DNA of 64,000 nt, taken from NCBI GenBank assembly GCA_021029095.1, contig JAJOHG010000029.1:1-64000 (forward strand), read 5' to 3'. This stretch comes from Phellopilus nigrolimitatus. Lineage: Eukaryota > Basidiomycota > Agaricomycetes > Hymenochaetales > Hymenochaetaceae. A program made the translations under genes and the position numbers. Shown here piece by piece: positions 43,201 through 54,768 of the stretch (positions within the stretch are counted from its first letter, which is position 1; the number at the start of each line of letters is the position of its first letter). Below the pieces are notes generated by a model. The model worked only from the letters and a program-made list of their open reading frames with translations. It was not told the origin of the DNA and ran no database searches.

Positions 43201-43819
43201 CTGATAGCACAGTACAAACTATCACGCGCCTGGCTTTCCTTGTAGCATCCTGGTTGTTACCCGATGCCCTTACTCGTCGCGTGCTTGTTGTTTCCTCTGT
43301 CGCCCTTACCTCTGCTGGCAACGCCTTTCGCCTGGCAAAGAAAGAAAGAACAACATTGAAAGTATCAGAAGTGCAAGTAATGTTGCCTTGCCGAAAGTAC
43401 TCGCCCTATCACCGAAACGCATCCTTGCTGACAAGGAAATAAACAAGGTTAATAGTCGTTTGGCGGTGCTTACAAGTCAAACGCATTGAGAATGGCGCAA
43501 AACTTTCTTGCACCGCCGATAGTCAACGTCCTTGGGACTTCGACCGGTGCCATCACGAAAGCATCAGGAAGAACAAGAACAAGAACTCACCGCCTCATCA
43601 AGGACGCATCCTTATTGTGTTCGCCTTGAGACGCGGTGTATTTGATATGGCCATTCGAGTCTCCATAGTGTATCACACACATGTTAGAAGCCATACGCTT
43701 CTTCGTGCAGTACAGTCCGTATGTACGTTCCAATCGTTTACGGCTCGCCAGTATCTTCAATCTACTTCTTTCGAAAATAACAAGAATCATCGTACCGAAC
43801 TCAAATAACAAATGAAGAA

Positions 43820-44170
43820 AAAACTCGCTTTGTGTGCTCTTTATTGAATTTCGACATCAAGTCTTTGCAGTCCTGGTCATCGATAATGACCTTGTGAGCT
43901 CATATGTTTATCTGCACTTTCTCATCGATAAAGGCCACGGATGTTGTAATGGGACGAGAAGATCCGCCTGCCTTTGTAACGAGGAAGGCCGGCGAGGCAT
44001 GCGGGCTTGATGATAGTCGGATACGTCGTGCGTCAAGGCTGATTAGCAGGCATCTCCCAATGTTCCCGGTACTTGCGCGGGCGCAAATAGATTTGTTCGC
44101 GTCCTTGAGCTTGAGCGTGTGGAAAACTTTTGTCGGGAGCTGGAAGCAGCGCACATATCGCAAGGGCTAG
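43820..44170 (-). pseudogene. Cytosine deaminase (FCY1) remnant g
   Basis: Two islands remain: a zinc piece PCDMCAAS near 44150 and a C-terminal piece VIIDDQDCKDLMSKFNKEH at 43826-43897. The N-terminal active-site half is gone. Confidence 0.65.
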
Positions 44171-44753
44171 ATGTGAGATCGGCTTTTAAACATAAGGCAA
44201 GCTGTCGCTGCCTTACCTGAGAGTGGTGTACTACGAGTATGACAAGCTCGCCAGTGCGCCCAGCTGTAAGAAAAGTAATTACAGGTGGGTCCAGAAAGTG
44301 TTGTATCCTGCCTTATATGGAGTTCTATTCCCATCCGCATGCGGAGGTGCCGCCTCGCAGTTCAACCTCACGCAAAATGGCCATTCGAAATGCAGAAATA
44401 CCACATAAAGCTGTAGAAACCTTTGCTGTACATACAGACAATGAGAATACAGACATATTCGACTCGACTCGACATGTTGGTTAATTTCCATAGGTGTAGT
44501 GTGGTAGACTTGTTACATAAACACGAGGATTGTATTCGTGCGAAAAAATAGCTGATATGTTACGGCGCGCGCGTCTCCGTCCTCCCGATGTGCGCACCGT
44601 GCTTGCCTTCCGTACGCTGCCATGCTCGACGCGAACACAAACCCCGTGCCAGCGTATCCCATCCTCGAGCTCTTCTTCCCACCCCAGAGTAGAAATCCAA
44701 AAAGGAATTTTGTGAGCTGCACTGTGAGTGCCGTGGACGCAATTGCACGCGCA

Positions 44754-46186
44754 TAAGGACTAGCATGGTATCCATCCGCGTAAATCCGTATCTGTACCGC
44801 AGATGGAGCTATCCGCGGATGGCTATCTGCGGATGCGCAGATCATCCGCGGATGGTAACAATTAGCTTACAAATCAGCCGAGTATTTGATAACTCGCTGC
44901 CAAACCCGTTAGTGCACGGTGAACGCATCTGCATGTCCGTCATTTCTCGCTTTTCCTTACTGCTCGAACCCGCAATTCAGGCAGGGCACAAAGCCTTTAG
45001 GTGAGTAAAGGTCACGCGATAAGTTAAACACCGAAGACAGGTCAAAAGTAACTGTTTCTTTTCAGGTTATTTCTTCGAAACTACTATTGTTACAAAGGGA
45101 GTGAAGCTCAGCAACGAGCGACTATCGGGCAAGATCGTCAGCGCCATCATGCGGCTTGCAGGACGAGGATAAGAAGGAGGACAGCCAGCTGTTGAAAAGT
45201 GTGAAGGACAGCACGAGGAGCGCGGCGGAGGCTCAGCACGGGCTCATCATGCAGGTGCTCAAGAATGTGCTTTTCTCATCGCGGCCGGACTAAGGTTGGA
45301 GCGCAGACACGGGTGCTGCTGTGCTAGCGAGTGCCGTCATGAGCACAGTAAGTACAGGTGCAGCGGCATCGGCGGAGACGATTGCGCCAGCAGAGACGGA
45401 GACCATTGTTATGAGTGGAAGTACGGGTCAAACGATGCGGTGATGACACTGTCGTAAACGAGAATCTGTGCTACATTTACATACTGCGCCGTTTGACTGT
45501 TGTTATTGCCATTTGCTGCTGGTGAAAATGATGATATAAAACATAGAAATAATACATTGCTATCTTATCCTTCAAAGCGACTTCTGCAAAGTCTTGTTCT
45601 CCAGTATACCAATAGCATCATCTACAGTAGGAAATAAAGGTGTTCCATCCCAAGAGCCAACTGCCATACGAGCCTTGAATGTTTGCGAGGACATGTTGTG
45701 CTGCATGAAGTTGATTTGATTTAAACAAGTAACAGAAAGTACTGAGCAGAACGACAAACAGCGTCGAGGTACAGGCGGTGCGGCACGCAAAAGTATCCGT
45801 GATATCCGTGTTATCCGTGGGAACGTATCCACGGATGGTTTTTACAGGTGGCGCCAAAAAGTGTTTGCGCACCCCCAAAAAAGGAAAGCGATTCGCATCT
45901 GCCATTGTGGGCACTTTTTCTCCTTAGTTCCTTCGTATATACAACATGTTTGCTTGCTATATGCATAACACAACTTTTCCGGCACTCAAGTATTTTTTGT
46001 GGACGTATTTAGCGTGTGTATCTGGACGCGACAGCCAAGCGACAGCGTGACGCGCGCGTCTCGCAGGCGGATGTGAATCACCTTCCCTTTTTGGGGGTGC
46101 GCAAACACTTTTTGGCGCCACCTGTATCCGTGGAAAGCCTATCCGTGGTACGGATGGCGGATGAAGCCTTACCATGCTAGTCCCTA
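44754..46186. mobile_element. Non-autonomous hAT-like element
   Basis: A perfect 8-bp target duplication, CACGCGCA (44746-44753 and 46187-46194), flanks ends that are inverted repeats: TAAGGACTAGCATGG on the left and, read inward, TAGGGACTAGCATGG on the right. Just inside both ends are many short ATCCGCGGAT or ATCCGTGG motifs, typical subterminal repeats. No transposase frame is seen. The interior (about 45080-45300) reads like a captured exon-derived fragment. Confidence 0.85.
45845..46124. mobile_element. TA-flanked MITE nested in the hAT element
   Basis: The 280-bp element begins CAGGTGGCGCCAAAAAGTG and ends with its complement; the inverted repeats run about 36 bp and include GTTTGCGCACCCCCAAAAA. 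It is bordered by TA on both sides (45843-45844, 46125-46126). This is the pattern of pogo/Fot1-type Tc1-mariner derivatives. Confidence 0.85.
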
Positions 46187-46703
46187 CACGCGCAGGAGGT
46201 CCTACCCGTCGTGCTCGCCCCGTCCCTGCCTGAAGCAGCCGGGTTTGCGGAGTTCCTCCTCCGCTCCGTGCTCGCGCGTCTTGCGCTTGCAGGTGTTCCT
46301 CAAGCGAAAAGACGCATTGCTCCTCTACATACCGGGCGACCTTCTGGCAGGGCGCCGGCACGGGCTCTGCGCGGAACCGCGTGCCCTTCCCGCACACACA
46401 CACTTCTCCACGCGCAGCACCCGCTCCGGCCGCCGAGGCCGCCGGGAGGCGCGTTGCTCTACGCGCATGATTGTGCGCCCGTCCGATCACTTCCGTCGTT
46501 GCATGTCTTGGATCCGGGTGCAAGGAGGACATGGACATGTATTCGCAGAGATATACGTGCTTACGGTGCAGGCAGCGAAGTGTGCGTCTTTCCAACGGGT
46601 AGATCCTCTCTACTTCCCAGTCTACTTCGTCACTGACTCGATAGAGATCTGCGGCAGTTATCTGCCAACATATAACTTGAGAGCGTAAACTAACTTGAAC
46701 TTG

Positions 46704-46721
46704 CCCCCCCCCCCCCCCCCC
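46704..46721. repeat. Homopolymer run of 18 C
   Basis: An uninterrupted poly-C tract. Length is likely to be unstable or uncertain in the assembly. Confidence 0.9.
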
Positions 46722-47064
46722 TTTACCTACCGCGTGTTGTGGCAAGGTAGCATGTTCTTACTCAGATATGTATGAAGACAAAAGGACCAACGTAGTCTTT
46801 TCGATGAGCAAGACGAGGCTATGGTACGTGCTTCTGGGTAAGCTGCGCGTGTTAGGATATTTCACTGACACGCCTATAAACGAAGTGTGAGGGCGACTTA
46901 TGGTCCTCAAAATGACGAGTGACAAGTAGGCAATATCACAAACTCTTTTTGTTTTACTAAGGACACCGTTTCTAACTCTTGGAATTATCGTCCTGCAACC
47001 GGGACAGTGATCGTACGCCGTTCTCGGTTGTACACTTCGTGCATTCTGTCTTGGGGTCAATGTG

Positions 47065-47529
47065 TTATATGTAGGTCGAAAATATGTCATGTTCCAAACA
47101 ATTCCAACTCTCCGTCGAATACATTCGATCCACTAATGGTCTGAATGCAACCATTATCGGAGTATTCTGTATCCGCGGATCTAGAGTCAGCCAGTCCAAC
47201 TTTGCCATAAAGCTGGACACCATCTCTGTGATCGCAGAGTCGTCGTCTGGCAAGACGCGTGCCCACCGGAGTACCCGCCGAACGTAAGGTCCATCAGGCT
47301 TGGCGGTCCCGTACAGCGGCGTAAAGCTCGTCGTAGACAAGTGATTGTCCTGCACGAAAATCCCTGTCCAGAATTTTATACCTGATGACTTAGAAGAATG
47401 TGTTCGGAGTTTTGCAGCGGGGGTGAAAATAAATAAGGCGGAAATGCGTACTGGATCAACAGACCCGGTTGGATCGGTGCTCGTCACCTGTCCGAGCTGC
47501 CGTCCAGAGTAAACCACAAATGACGTCAT
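47065..47529 (-). CDS. Hypothetical protein or gene fragment
   Basis: An open frame of 154 residues begins MTSFVVYSGRQLGQVTS and has a compact second half: FWTGIFVQDNHLSTTSFTPL, GPYVRRVLRWARVLPDDDS and TEMVSSFMAKLDWLTLDPR. Codon use looks like real coding sequence, but I do not recognise the family. It lies alone between two acyltransferase pseudogenes and has no paralogue in the window. It may be a remnant of a larger gene brought in between the repeat units. Possible short introns could not be fixed. Confidence 0.35.
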   Translation of the reverse strand: MTSFVVYSGRQLGQVTSTDPTGSVDPVRISALFIFTPAAKLRTHSSKSSGIKFWTGIFVQDNHLSTTSFTPLYGTAKPDGPYVRRVLRWARVLPDDDSAITEMVSSFMAKLDWLTLDPRIQNTPIMVAFRPLVDRMYSTESWNCLEHDIFSTYI

Positions 47530-47616
47530 GACGGCATCTTTACAAACAAGCGCATCGGATCGACGGCGAGAAGTCGAAGCGGCGAATAAATTCTAAATTG
47601 CTTCCGCAGAGCGACG

Positions 47617-48728
47617 CCCTCACTCATAACGGAACAGGCGACGGTACCGGTCCTCCCCAACGACGCGCGCACTGACGACTCATCGCGCGTCGCGCTCGAC
47701 GCGTGACCCGTTTTTGCCTTCCGCGCATTCCCTCGCGATGCTGCGCTGCCCCTATCCGCCGCCGGCGCGCCCGACGCGAGCGCCGGCGTACCCCGCCGCG
47801 GACGCGGAGCAGAGGCCGGGGAGATGATCTATGGGCGGTAGTCTCTGGGTGACTATGCACACGCAGGAAATCATACCCTCGCGCTTTACACGGCCTGCCT
47901 TGCGGAATTCCTCCTCCGCTCGGGGCTCGCACGTCTCATGCTCCCAGGCGCGCCCTCCCCCTTCGCCTCTGGCTGCGGCATGCGCCCGACCACGCGTCCT
48001 TCCCGCACACGCAGCGAGTGGCGGCGCGCTGCTCTACGCGCCAGTACGCGCGGTGCTCGGCCTGCATGTCTTAGATCCGGTGTGCAAGGAGGACATAGTC
48101 GCGTTCCACCGCTGGATGAACGACGAGCGCGTGAACTGCGGGTGGGACGAGAAGGGTGTCTGGGAGAGGCATGTGGAGTATGTGAGCGGCGTGATGGACG
48201 ACCCGCACGTGCTCCCGCTGATTATGAGCTGGGACGGCGCGCGGATGGGCTACGTCGAGCCGTGTGGATAGAGGTGCGCATGTTTCCTTCTTTCGTCACA
48301 AGGAACTCTCTGATATCTTGCGAAGGATAATCACGTCGCGCCGTACGTCCCCGCCGGCGCGCAAGACTACGATCGCAAACTGCACGACCTCGTCGGCGAG
48401 GACAGGTTCCACGGGCAGGCGTCCCTCCCTCAATCTGATTGACTAACACGAACGCCTCCTGCGCACAGCACAAGCATGGTCCCGCGCTCGGTAACTACAT
48501 CTTCCTCGAGGAAGCGCGCACGGCGCGCGTCGTCGGCGAGCCGAAGCGCGCGAATGCCACGATCGTCCGCATGCACCTCGAGACCGTACGTCCCCCGCCC
48601 CTCCTTTCGTGTGCAAAACTAAGAGCGCAGAATATTGTTTCTTGTAGTCGTTCTATTTGCCGTACAAGCACTCCGTGATGACGATGAATCTCCGCGAGCG
48701 GCTGTTCAAGGAGGACGTGTTCCACTGA
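47617..48728 (+). pseudogene. Acyltransferase pseudogene A5 (all parts represented)
   Basis: N-terminal pieces are broken by frameshifts, but the acetyltransferase part is good: FHRWMNDERVNCGWDEKG and MDDPHVLPLIMSWDGARMGY, then the exon with VGEDRF, the exon with RVVGEPKRANATIVRMHLET and the last exon NLRERLFKEDVFH before a stop at 48728. Internal deletions remove part of the linker and the start region. Its place beside the 48.84 kb block matches that of the intact gene beside 12.7-13.2 kb. Confidence 0.75.
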
Positions 48729-48839
48729 GCGGGGCGCGGACTGGCGTCCGTTTGTGCGCAACGGTAGTCCAATGCGTCATCTTAGACGAAAATGATGAGC
48801 CCAAGCGGGGCGATGGATATGGATAAGCATATGTAGGTG

Positions 48840-49440
48840 CAACTATCTGTTCTTGCATGAATGAAGAGAACAAAATTGGAATGAACTCAAAGGCTTGAAG
48901 CGTAGAGAGATTGGAAAATGTGAGACTGCAGGCGAAGATTGTGTAAAACTACGTCTAGACCATCTAGCGTCCAACAATTTGACAACTGAGAGCAGTAAAC
49001 GAAGCCTAAACTGAGCAACTTTGATCTGACTCCCACTACCCCAAGATGTCAATAGGTGCCCCGGCGAGGGAGATAAAGCTACCCCACGTATCCTCCACGA
49101 CATCGAGATATTGATAAGTGTGCGAGCACTACATGCATGGCCGACTGTATGCATGAAGCCGTTCTCAAATGCACGACCTTGGAAATCCAAGTCTCCGGAA
49201 CCTTCGCGCCGTGATTTTCAATTTTGAGAGCTAGACTAGACATCCTTTAATCGGCCTTCGCCCAGGAAAGACAGAAAACGAGGTCAGTAATCATTCGGTA
49301 ATGTTTACAAGACAAAAGAAATGAGAGTATCAGAGGTGCAAAACGTGTTGCTCTGCCAATCGTCAGCGTCCTTGGGACTACGACTGGTGCCAGCACGAAA
49401 TCATCATACAGATGGGGAAAGGACGAGTACTCACCAAGCC
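48840..49440 (-). other. FCY1 downstream block, third copy
   Basis: It is repeated inverted from 12560-13180, including the AGTCGTAGTCCCAAGGAC repeat near 49380. No gene. Confidence 0.5.
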
Positions 49441-49615
49441 ACCAAAAGTTATTCCTTTTCTGAAAGTTAAACATCCCTTGTTTCTGAACCGAAATTTCTG
49501 AACCGAAATATATTGCCATTAGGATCCTTCGCAATGTTCAACCACCTATTGAAGTCCGAACGATTCTTCATGTACTTCAATGATAAACGAATTCATGCTA
49601 TACGGTTTGGCATTC

Positions 49616-49925
49616 ACGGTTCGCCTATATCTTCGTTCCACTCTTCTCGAAATTAAGGATGGTCGGAGACTGACGAGCGTCCCCCAATTCCCGCGGTACG
49701 AGTAGTCTCGTGTCTTGATGCATCCTTGAGCTAGAGAATGTGAAACATTTCTCGGGAATTTGCACCAGCGCACACATCACAGGGGACAGGAGTTCGATTT
49801 TAGAAACATGGGGCAGGTTGGCTCCATCTTTCCTGAGAGCGCCAACACGCCTGGTTGTGGGATCCGAATCACGTTCGCCTTCAACTGTCTGCCTGTTCGA
49901 GCATCGCCGTCTCCTCATGCATAAT
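49616..49925 (-). pseudogene. Cytosine deaminase (FCY1) remnant h
   Basis: A deletion joins the upstream flank directly to MHEETAMLEQ, so the start codon and about 58 codons are missing. The HEE change at the active site is shared with remnant c. The tail EWNEDIGEP and its stop survive at 49616-49645. Confidence 0.75.
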
Positions 49926-50454
49926 AGCGGAGAGCGATCGTGGTGGTCGTGGTTTATGGTACAATCGGCCGATGTCCGTCAGCACGGTCCTTATCGTATG
50001 AGTAGTCCTGCGTTCGGTTTACAAGTCACAGAGGCCATAGATTCGTGGAACAAAACATCGGTGAATGCCATACATTCAGCAGGAAGAAAGACGAACGGAG
50101 AATACTGTGGTAAGTGGGGAAAAAAAAAGAGAAGAAAATAGAATAGTCGTTGAACCCGAAATTTGTATTCGTGCGAAAATACATGTACTCGCTCATTACG
50201 TACTCAAACAGTTCCGAGTTCTCCAAATTATGTTATTCTCTCCGGTTCAATGAGATTCATTCGCGAAATCCTCGACTTCTTCCCTCCATTAGAGAACGCT
50301 GTGAAGGTATAGCCATTTATCATAAGAAAGTTATTTTACATGTAGTTTAGTGTGCATATAATGAGCCGCTCCCGACAAGAGCGCTTCGTGTTTGCCCAAA
50401 CGCAACTCATATAATTTGGACATCGTCCTGTCAAAGATCGTTCTCCTGAAAAGA

Positions 50455-50502
50455 CGTAATTAGTAGAATGAACATGACACGTGACTCAGCCACAGTGGCT
50501 CA
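50455..50502 (+). promoter_or_regulatory. Conserved promoter block of M3
   Basis: CACGTG (50478-50483) and AGCCACAGTGGCT (50488-50500) lie about 180 bp upstream of the M3 start, within a stretch almost identical to those of M1 and M2. Confidence 0.6.
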
Positions 50503-50674
50503 GAAGCCGTGTTTGTAAATTGCAGATTGGGTGGCTGAAAACAGTTCAACTTCTTGACCAACTGCTACAACCAACTCCGAACCATCCACTCTACTTACGC
50601 TCGACCATCTCAACTTAGGCTCAGGTCCACATTCATAACCTAATCCGCCAAAAACCATAGCACATTAGAAAGAT

Positions 50675-51973
50675 ATGAGCGGCATTCCAGGGGGCAGTTT
50701 CGCCAAAAGGCTGCGTCGCCAGAGGAAGGGGACTCAAACCAGAAGCAGGATCGTCCTTGGTCGTTCTACAAGCTGTAGCATTGCGAGCATTGCTCAAGAC
50801 AACACTGCGTATGACCGCGCTTTGTCGAGTAAAATCAAAGCATATCGCCAGCGTGTTCGGGGCGACAAGCCCGCAAAGCACAAATTGACTGTCTTCAAAG
50901 ACGCCGACGTCGACGACGACATCGATGGAATGAATGCCGGACATTATGGGGCTGAAGATGGCTTCGACTTCAGGGACTTTAAATGTATCGTGGTAGCTGA
51001 GATGCCCATCGCTAGCGAGCGATTCCGCAAGGCCATGGACGCTCAGAGGACCAACAGACTCTCCGCCACAAACAACAGAACCTCCGCTGCTGCTACCAAC
51101 GCACATTCGAGCGACGGTGTCTATGTAGCTGAGGCAGGGGGCGCCGTCACCGACCGCATCACTGCGCAAGACAACATCCCGAAGGGTAACGGTGCCTCCT
51201 CCGCGACAAGCGACACAAAACGCCGCGCCACATTGGCAGGAAATTTAGTTGACGGAGACGCTCAGCCGATCAAAGATGCCACAGTTTTGGGGAACTCTGT
51301 AAGCCAAGACCGTAAAAGAAGTAAGCAAACATCTTCGTTTTCTGCCCAACTGCTTGCTGATGAGCAATGTCTGCGATCCTCAGAATCGCCTTCCAACGCA
51401 GATGAAAAAGTCCCTCGAGCAAAGGGAGTAACTACCAGGAGGGCGAAGGCGGGTCCAGCCACTCGCGTGGCCAGGAAGCCTCAAGCCGCCCAGTCCATCG
51501 ACAACATGACAGAAGACACTGGTCCGCGAACGCGGGCCAGGACAAAAGCCACACAACCCAACAACCCAACCTCCGTTCCAACTGACGCACCCGCCGCTTC
51601 CACTGCGCCTGCCAACCCCACTAGCGCACGCGTTCGTACCCGAGCACCAGCACCTCCCGCGAAGCCAGCGCGCAAGACACGACAAAAGGCAACGCAAGCA
51701 CCAGTCGCGCCTCCTCCAGTGCCAGCGCCGCCTGCGGAGTCGGTCGATCCGTCCAAAACGCGGACATTTCGAAGCAAGAGGACGTGTGCTCTTGAGGTTC
51801 CCAAACCAAAGCCTCGTACCCGCCGCACGGCACAGCAGACTGGCGCTCTGTCGTCTGAAGAGGCGGGCGAACCAGAGAGAAAGCCAACAGCAGGACAGAA
51901 AAGGCGTCGCGATGATGATGATGTAGAGACACCTGCTCCGACAAAACGGCACAAGCCTGCCCCCGTGCCCTAA
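50675..51973 (+). CDS. M3, shorter Ala/Pro/Lys-rich nuclear-type protein
   Basis: This 432-residue paralogue keeps MSGIPGGSFAKRLRRQRKG and the full conserved N-terminal domain. About 90-100 residues of the C-terminal region are missing relative to M1: the sequence runs from ARVRTRAPAPPAKPARKTRQK straight on, leaving a single proline/lysine unit. The end, KRRRDDDDVETPAPTKRHKPA, is conserved. The deletion is in frame, so coding is preserved despite rapid change in the repeat region. Confidence 0.72.
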   Translation: MSGIPGGSFAKRLRRQRKGTQTRSRIVLGRSTSCSIASIAQDNTAYDRALSSKIKAYRQRVRGDKPAKHKLTVFKDADVDDDIDGMNAGHYGAEDGFDFRDFKCIVVAEMPIASERFRKAMDAQRTNRLSATNNRTSAAATNAHSSDGVYVAEAGGAVTDRITAQDNIPKGNGASSATSDTKRRATLAGNLVDGDAQPIKDATVLGNSVSQDRKRSKQTSSFSAQLLADEQCLRSSESPSNADEKVPRAKGVTTRRAKAGPATRVARKPQAAQSIDNMTEDTGPRTRARTKATQPNNPTSVPTDAPAASTAPANPTSARVRTRAPAPPAKPARKTRQKATQAPVAPPPVPAPPAESVDPSKTRTFRSKRTCALEVPKPKPRTRRTAQQTGALSSEEAGEPERKPTAGQKRRRDDDDVETPAPTKRHKPAPVP

Positions 51974-52377
51974 TCCGCACCCGTAGCACCGGCACCGACA
52001 CCCGTGCAGATGAACGCTGTCGCAACGACATGACAACAGAGCTGCTCAACGCCGTCGATGCCACCCCACACACCTGTGCCCAGGCAGGTATGAAACAACG
52101 CCGTCTCATGGCTAGTGTCGACGCGCTCTTCAGGTTCTGATTCAAAGTTTTATCATTTTCTTTCTTTCTTTCATACTGCTTTCTCAAAGGAAACATACCT
52201 TTGCATTGGCCTTCGTGCATGCCTTCGAGGCGCCCCGGTATCATCTACAGATGTTTCTACCTATTCATGTTTTCTGTATACATATCATACCTTTCCATAG
52301 ATAGCGGGATGGATTGGTTTATTTTATTATTGTTTTTGTTCAATGTTTGTCTGCATACCTGTTTAAAGTGTATAATA

Positions 52378-53088
52378 GGGGAGCTCAAAGTTGAGCTCGT
52401 CTTTCCTGAGACTGAGATGTCAGCCTTTTACAGCGATTCAGAGATGACCCGGCATGTCGGCTTTGAAGCTCGCTACTGAGCTTGGTCAGCTCGCAAGCAC
52501 GACCATCGGCAACCTACATTCAGGTGTGTTAGGGTTACGCTTGCCTTGCATCAAATCCGGCATGATCCGGCACATGCATGCATCTGAGTATTTTTCTTTC
52601 TTTCTTTTTTTCTGTTAACGGTAAAAAGTCATAGTGCATTTTTTTTCGACACTTTTTTTCGAGCCTGCACGAAAAGGGAAGCAGTTACCGAAAGTGCGGT
52701 TGCATGAGCCAACTAATGAGAGCCGTAGGAACGGTCTTGAGCGGCTTTGGGCGACCATGAAAGGAATTATTTGAAAGTGCATTTCCTGGACTGCCCTTCC
52801 GCTTCTAGTAGGATCCAAGAAAAAAAGGCTAGAAATGCACATAGTCATTATTTTGCAATATTTATCGTAGAGCGACCAAATGAAGGTCAATCCAAGATGT
52901 CGATTGTGTTCGGAACGAATGCCTCGGGTATCAGTGTCTTAAACCCTAGCGCACTTGAATAGGCTGCCGGCGCGAGCTGACCAAGCTCCGTAGCGAGCTT
53001 CAAAGCCGACATGCCGGGTCATCTCTGAATCGCTGTAAAAGGCAGACATTTCAGTCTCAGGAAAGACGAGCTCAACTTTGAGCTCCCC
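52378..53088. mobile_element. Long-TIR MITE (711 bp)
   Basis: The terminal inverted repeats begin GGGGAGCTCAAAGTTGAGCT and run about 117 bp with roughly three mismatches. TA borders both ends (52376-52377, 53089-53090). The related site at about 30030 has the uninterrupted sequence. No transposase is encoded. The low divergence of the ends suggests recent insertion. Confidence 0.88.
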
Positions 53089-53389
53089 TAATATCATGCT
53101 GCTCGTCCGAGAGTGTGCTTAGTCAATCCGTGCCGAGGGCGTTTCTCCGCGGACAGGCTTGAATCATGGCAGCTAAGCAGCGCGTTGGAGAGGAGAGCCG
53201 GTGGCCATGTCGAACCAGTACGAGAGAAGGTGGTGGAAGGAATCTAAGACGAGTTTATCATTTCTTTGTCCTCCATGCTTCTTACACAACCGACCGCAGT
53301 ACTCTGACCTTCTGACCGTATCTGCTCCTCGACTGAGTCACTCGAAGCCAGATTTCGAAAAAAAAGCACAACAATTAAACACAAATGAG

Positions 53390-53880
53390 ATACGGAAGAC
53401 TTCGGACTTCGCTTTTGGCTCTCGCACGTACCACGGCCTCTCGCCAGCCCGACAACGTTGAACTCACATGCATGCTTCGATCTCTTCACCGCCCTCAACC
53501 GCGACTTGGCTTTCTCGTCCAACTCGAATTCATTCGGCAACTTCGAGTCCTTGTCGCTTGCCAGTTTCCTCGCATGTGCCGCCGTAATGGATCGCCTGCG
53601 CCTCGCAAACGTGATGAACGTCCTTTAAGTATAGTATCGAGGAGAGGGATGACTGGCTGGTGCAAACAGTCGGTCGAGCGGTTGCCGTCGCGGCAAACTC
53701 AAAGCACGGTACTCTCCGTGTGCAAGGCCACCATAAGCTGGAAGCGATACCCGAAGCGGAGAAGCGTGCTCGTACCGCTCGACCTCAGTGCGGTCCCTCC
53801 GCGCCAAATGCACTGAGGCAGCGAGATCTGCACGAGAACTATGCGGTATAGATTCACTAAGTGAAGAAAAATCGGACGGT
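53390..53880 (+). pseudogene. Decayed gene block of unknown family (right copy 3)
   Basis: Best reading: DLFTALNRDLAFSSNSN, FGNFESLSLASFLACAAVM and DRLRLANVMNVL, then, after a one-base shift, YSIEERDDWLVQTVGRAVAV and later LEAIPEAEKRARTARPQ. The run of sensible residues in one frame makes an old protein-coding gene likely. A fragment of the same block is at about 63080-63230. Family unknown. Confidence 0.4.
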
Positions 53881-53884
53881 TCGA

Positions 53885-54155
53885 TTTTAGAAACATAGGG
53901 CATGTTGGCGCCGTCTTTCCTGGAGAGCGTGAACGCGCCTGGTTGTGGAGATCCGAGGCACGTTCGCCTTCAGACTGTCCGCCTTTTCGAGCATCGCCGT
54001 CTCTCCATACTGCTTCTGGATGCGCTGGTTGTGCGAGGCGCCCATAGCTCTCAGCTCGTCACCTACCCGAGCCAAAAGTTGGGACTTGGCCTTTGCTAGC
54101 ACCCTTTTTTGCCTGCCTGATAAAAACCTTGAGGCCCAGCGGAGCGCCACCGTGG
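53885..54155 (-). pseudogene. Cytosine deaminase (FCY1) remnant i
   Basis: It shares the YGE defect of remnant b (QKQYGETAMLEKADSLKANV) and the loss of the VPIGSS segment. Confidence 0.72.
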
Positions 54156-54768
54156 TAGTCGAGTGTTATGGTACAATCGGCCAATGTCCGTCGATACATG
54201 CTGGTCGTGTTCGCTATACAAAATAAAGTAGCCATAGCTTCAAGTAAGAGAACGGAGTACTGCAGTAGACTCATTACATGAACACGAGGATTGTATTCGT
54301 GCAAAAAACGCGTGTAATGTCAGGCCGACGTCTCTAACAAAACCAGCTCACCATCGCCAGACCGACACCAGCGACGCCCCGCCCCGTCACTCATAACGGA
54401 ATGGAAGACGATCCTGGTCCTCCCAACGGACGCGTGCACAGACGTCTCATCGCCGATGGCGTGCTGTAGAAGTGCAAATAGTTGAGAGCATTTTCCCTTT
54501 GTACGCGTTGAAAATACGGGCTTTGGGAAGAGGCGACAGCCATGTGTTTGTGTATGCCGCAGGCGCGTGCGAACGCTGTCGGGAATTGCGCATCGCAATA
54601 AGGGCGGCATGGATTCAACAAGCGAAGAAAAATATTCTGCTTGCCCGCTCAGCGCGCGACAGCACGTCAACTGTCTTCTGCGTTGCTCTTCTCACCCTCC
54701 GCATTTGGGTCAGGTCCGTCAGATGCTCGGCACAACCCTTAAATATTTCTTCCACTTAAGTACATGTA

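Larger units (their letters stand above)
44545..46560 (+). pseudogene. Acyltransferase pseudogene A4, split by a hAT element
   Basis: The left piece (44545-44753) reads VRTVLAFRTLP and YPILELFF-like codons. The right piece (46187-46560) continues QEVLPVVLAPSLPEAAGFAE and reaches LHVLDPG, then stops short of the acetyltransferase core. The two pieces are directly continuous once the 1,433-bp insertion and one 8-bp repeat are discounted. Confidence 0.75.
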
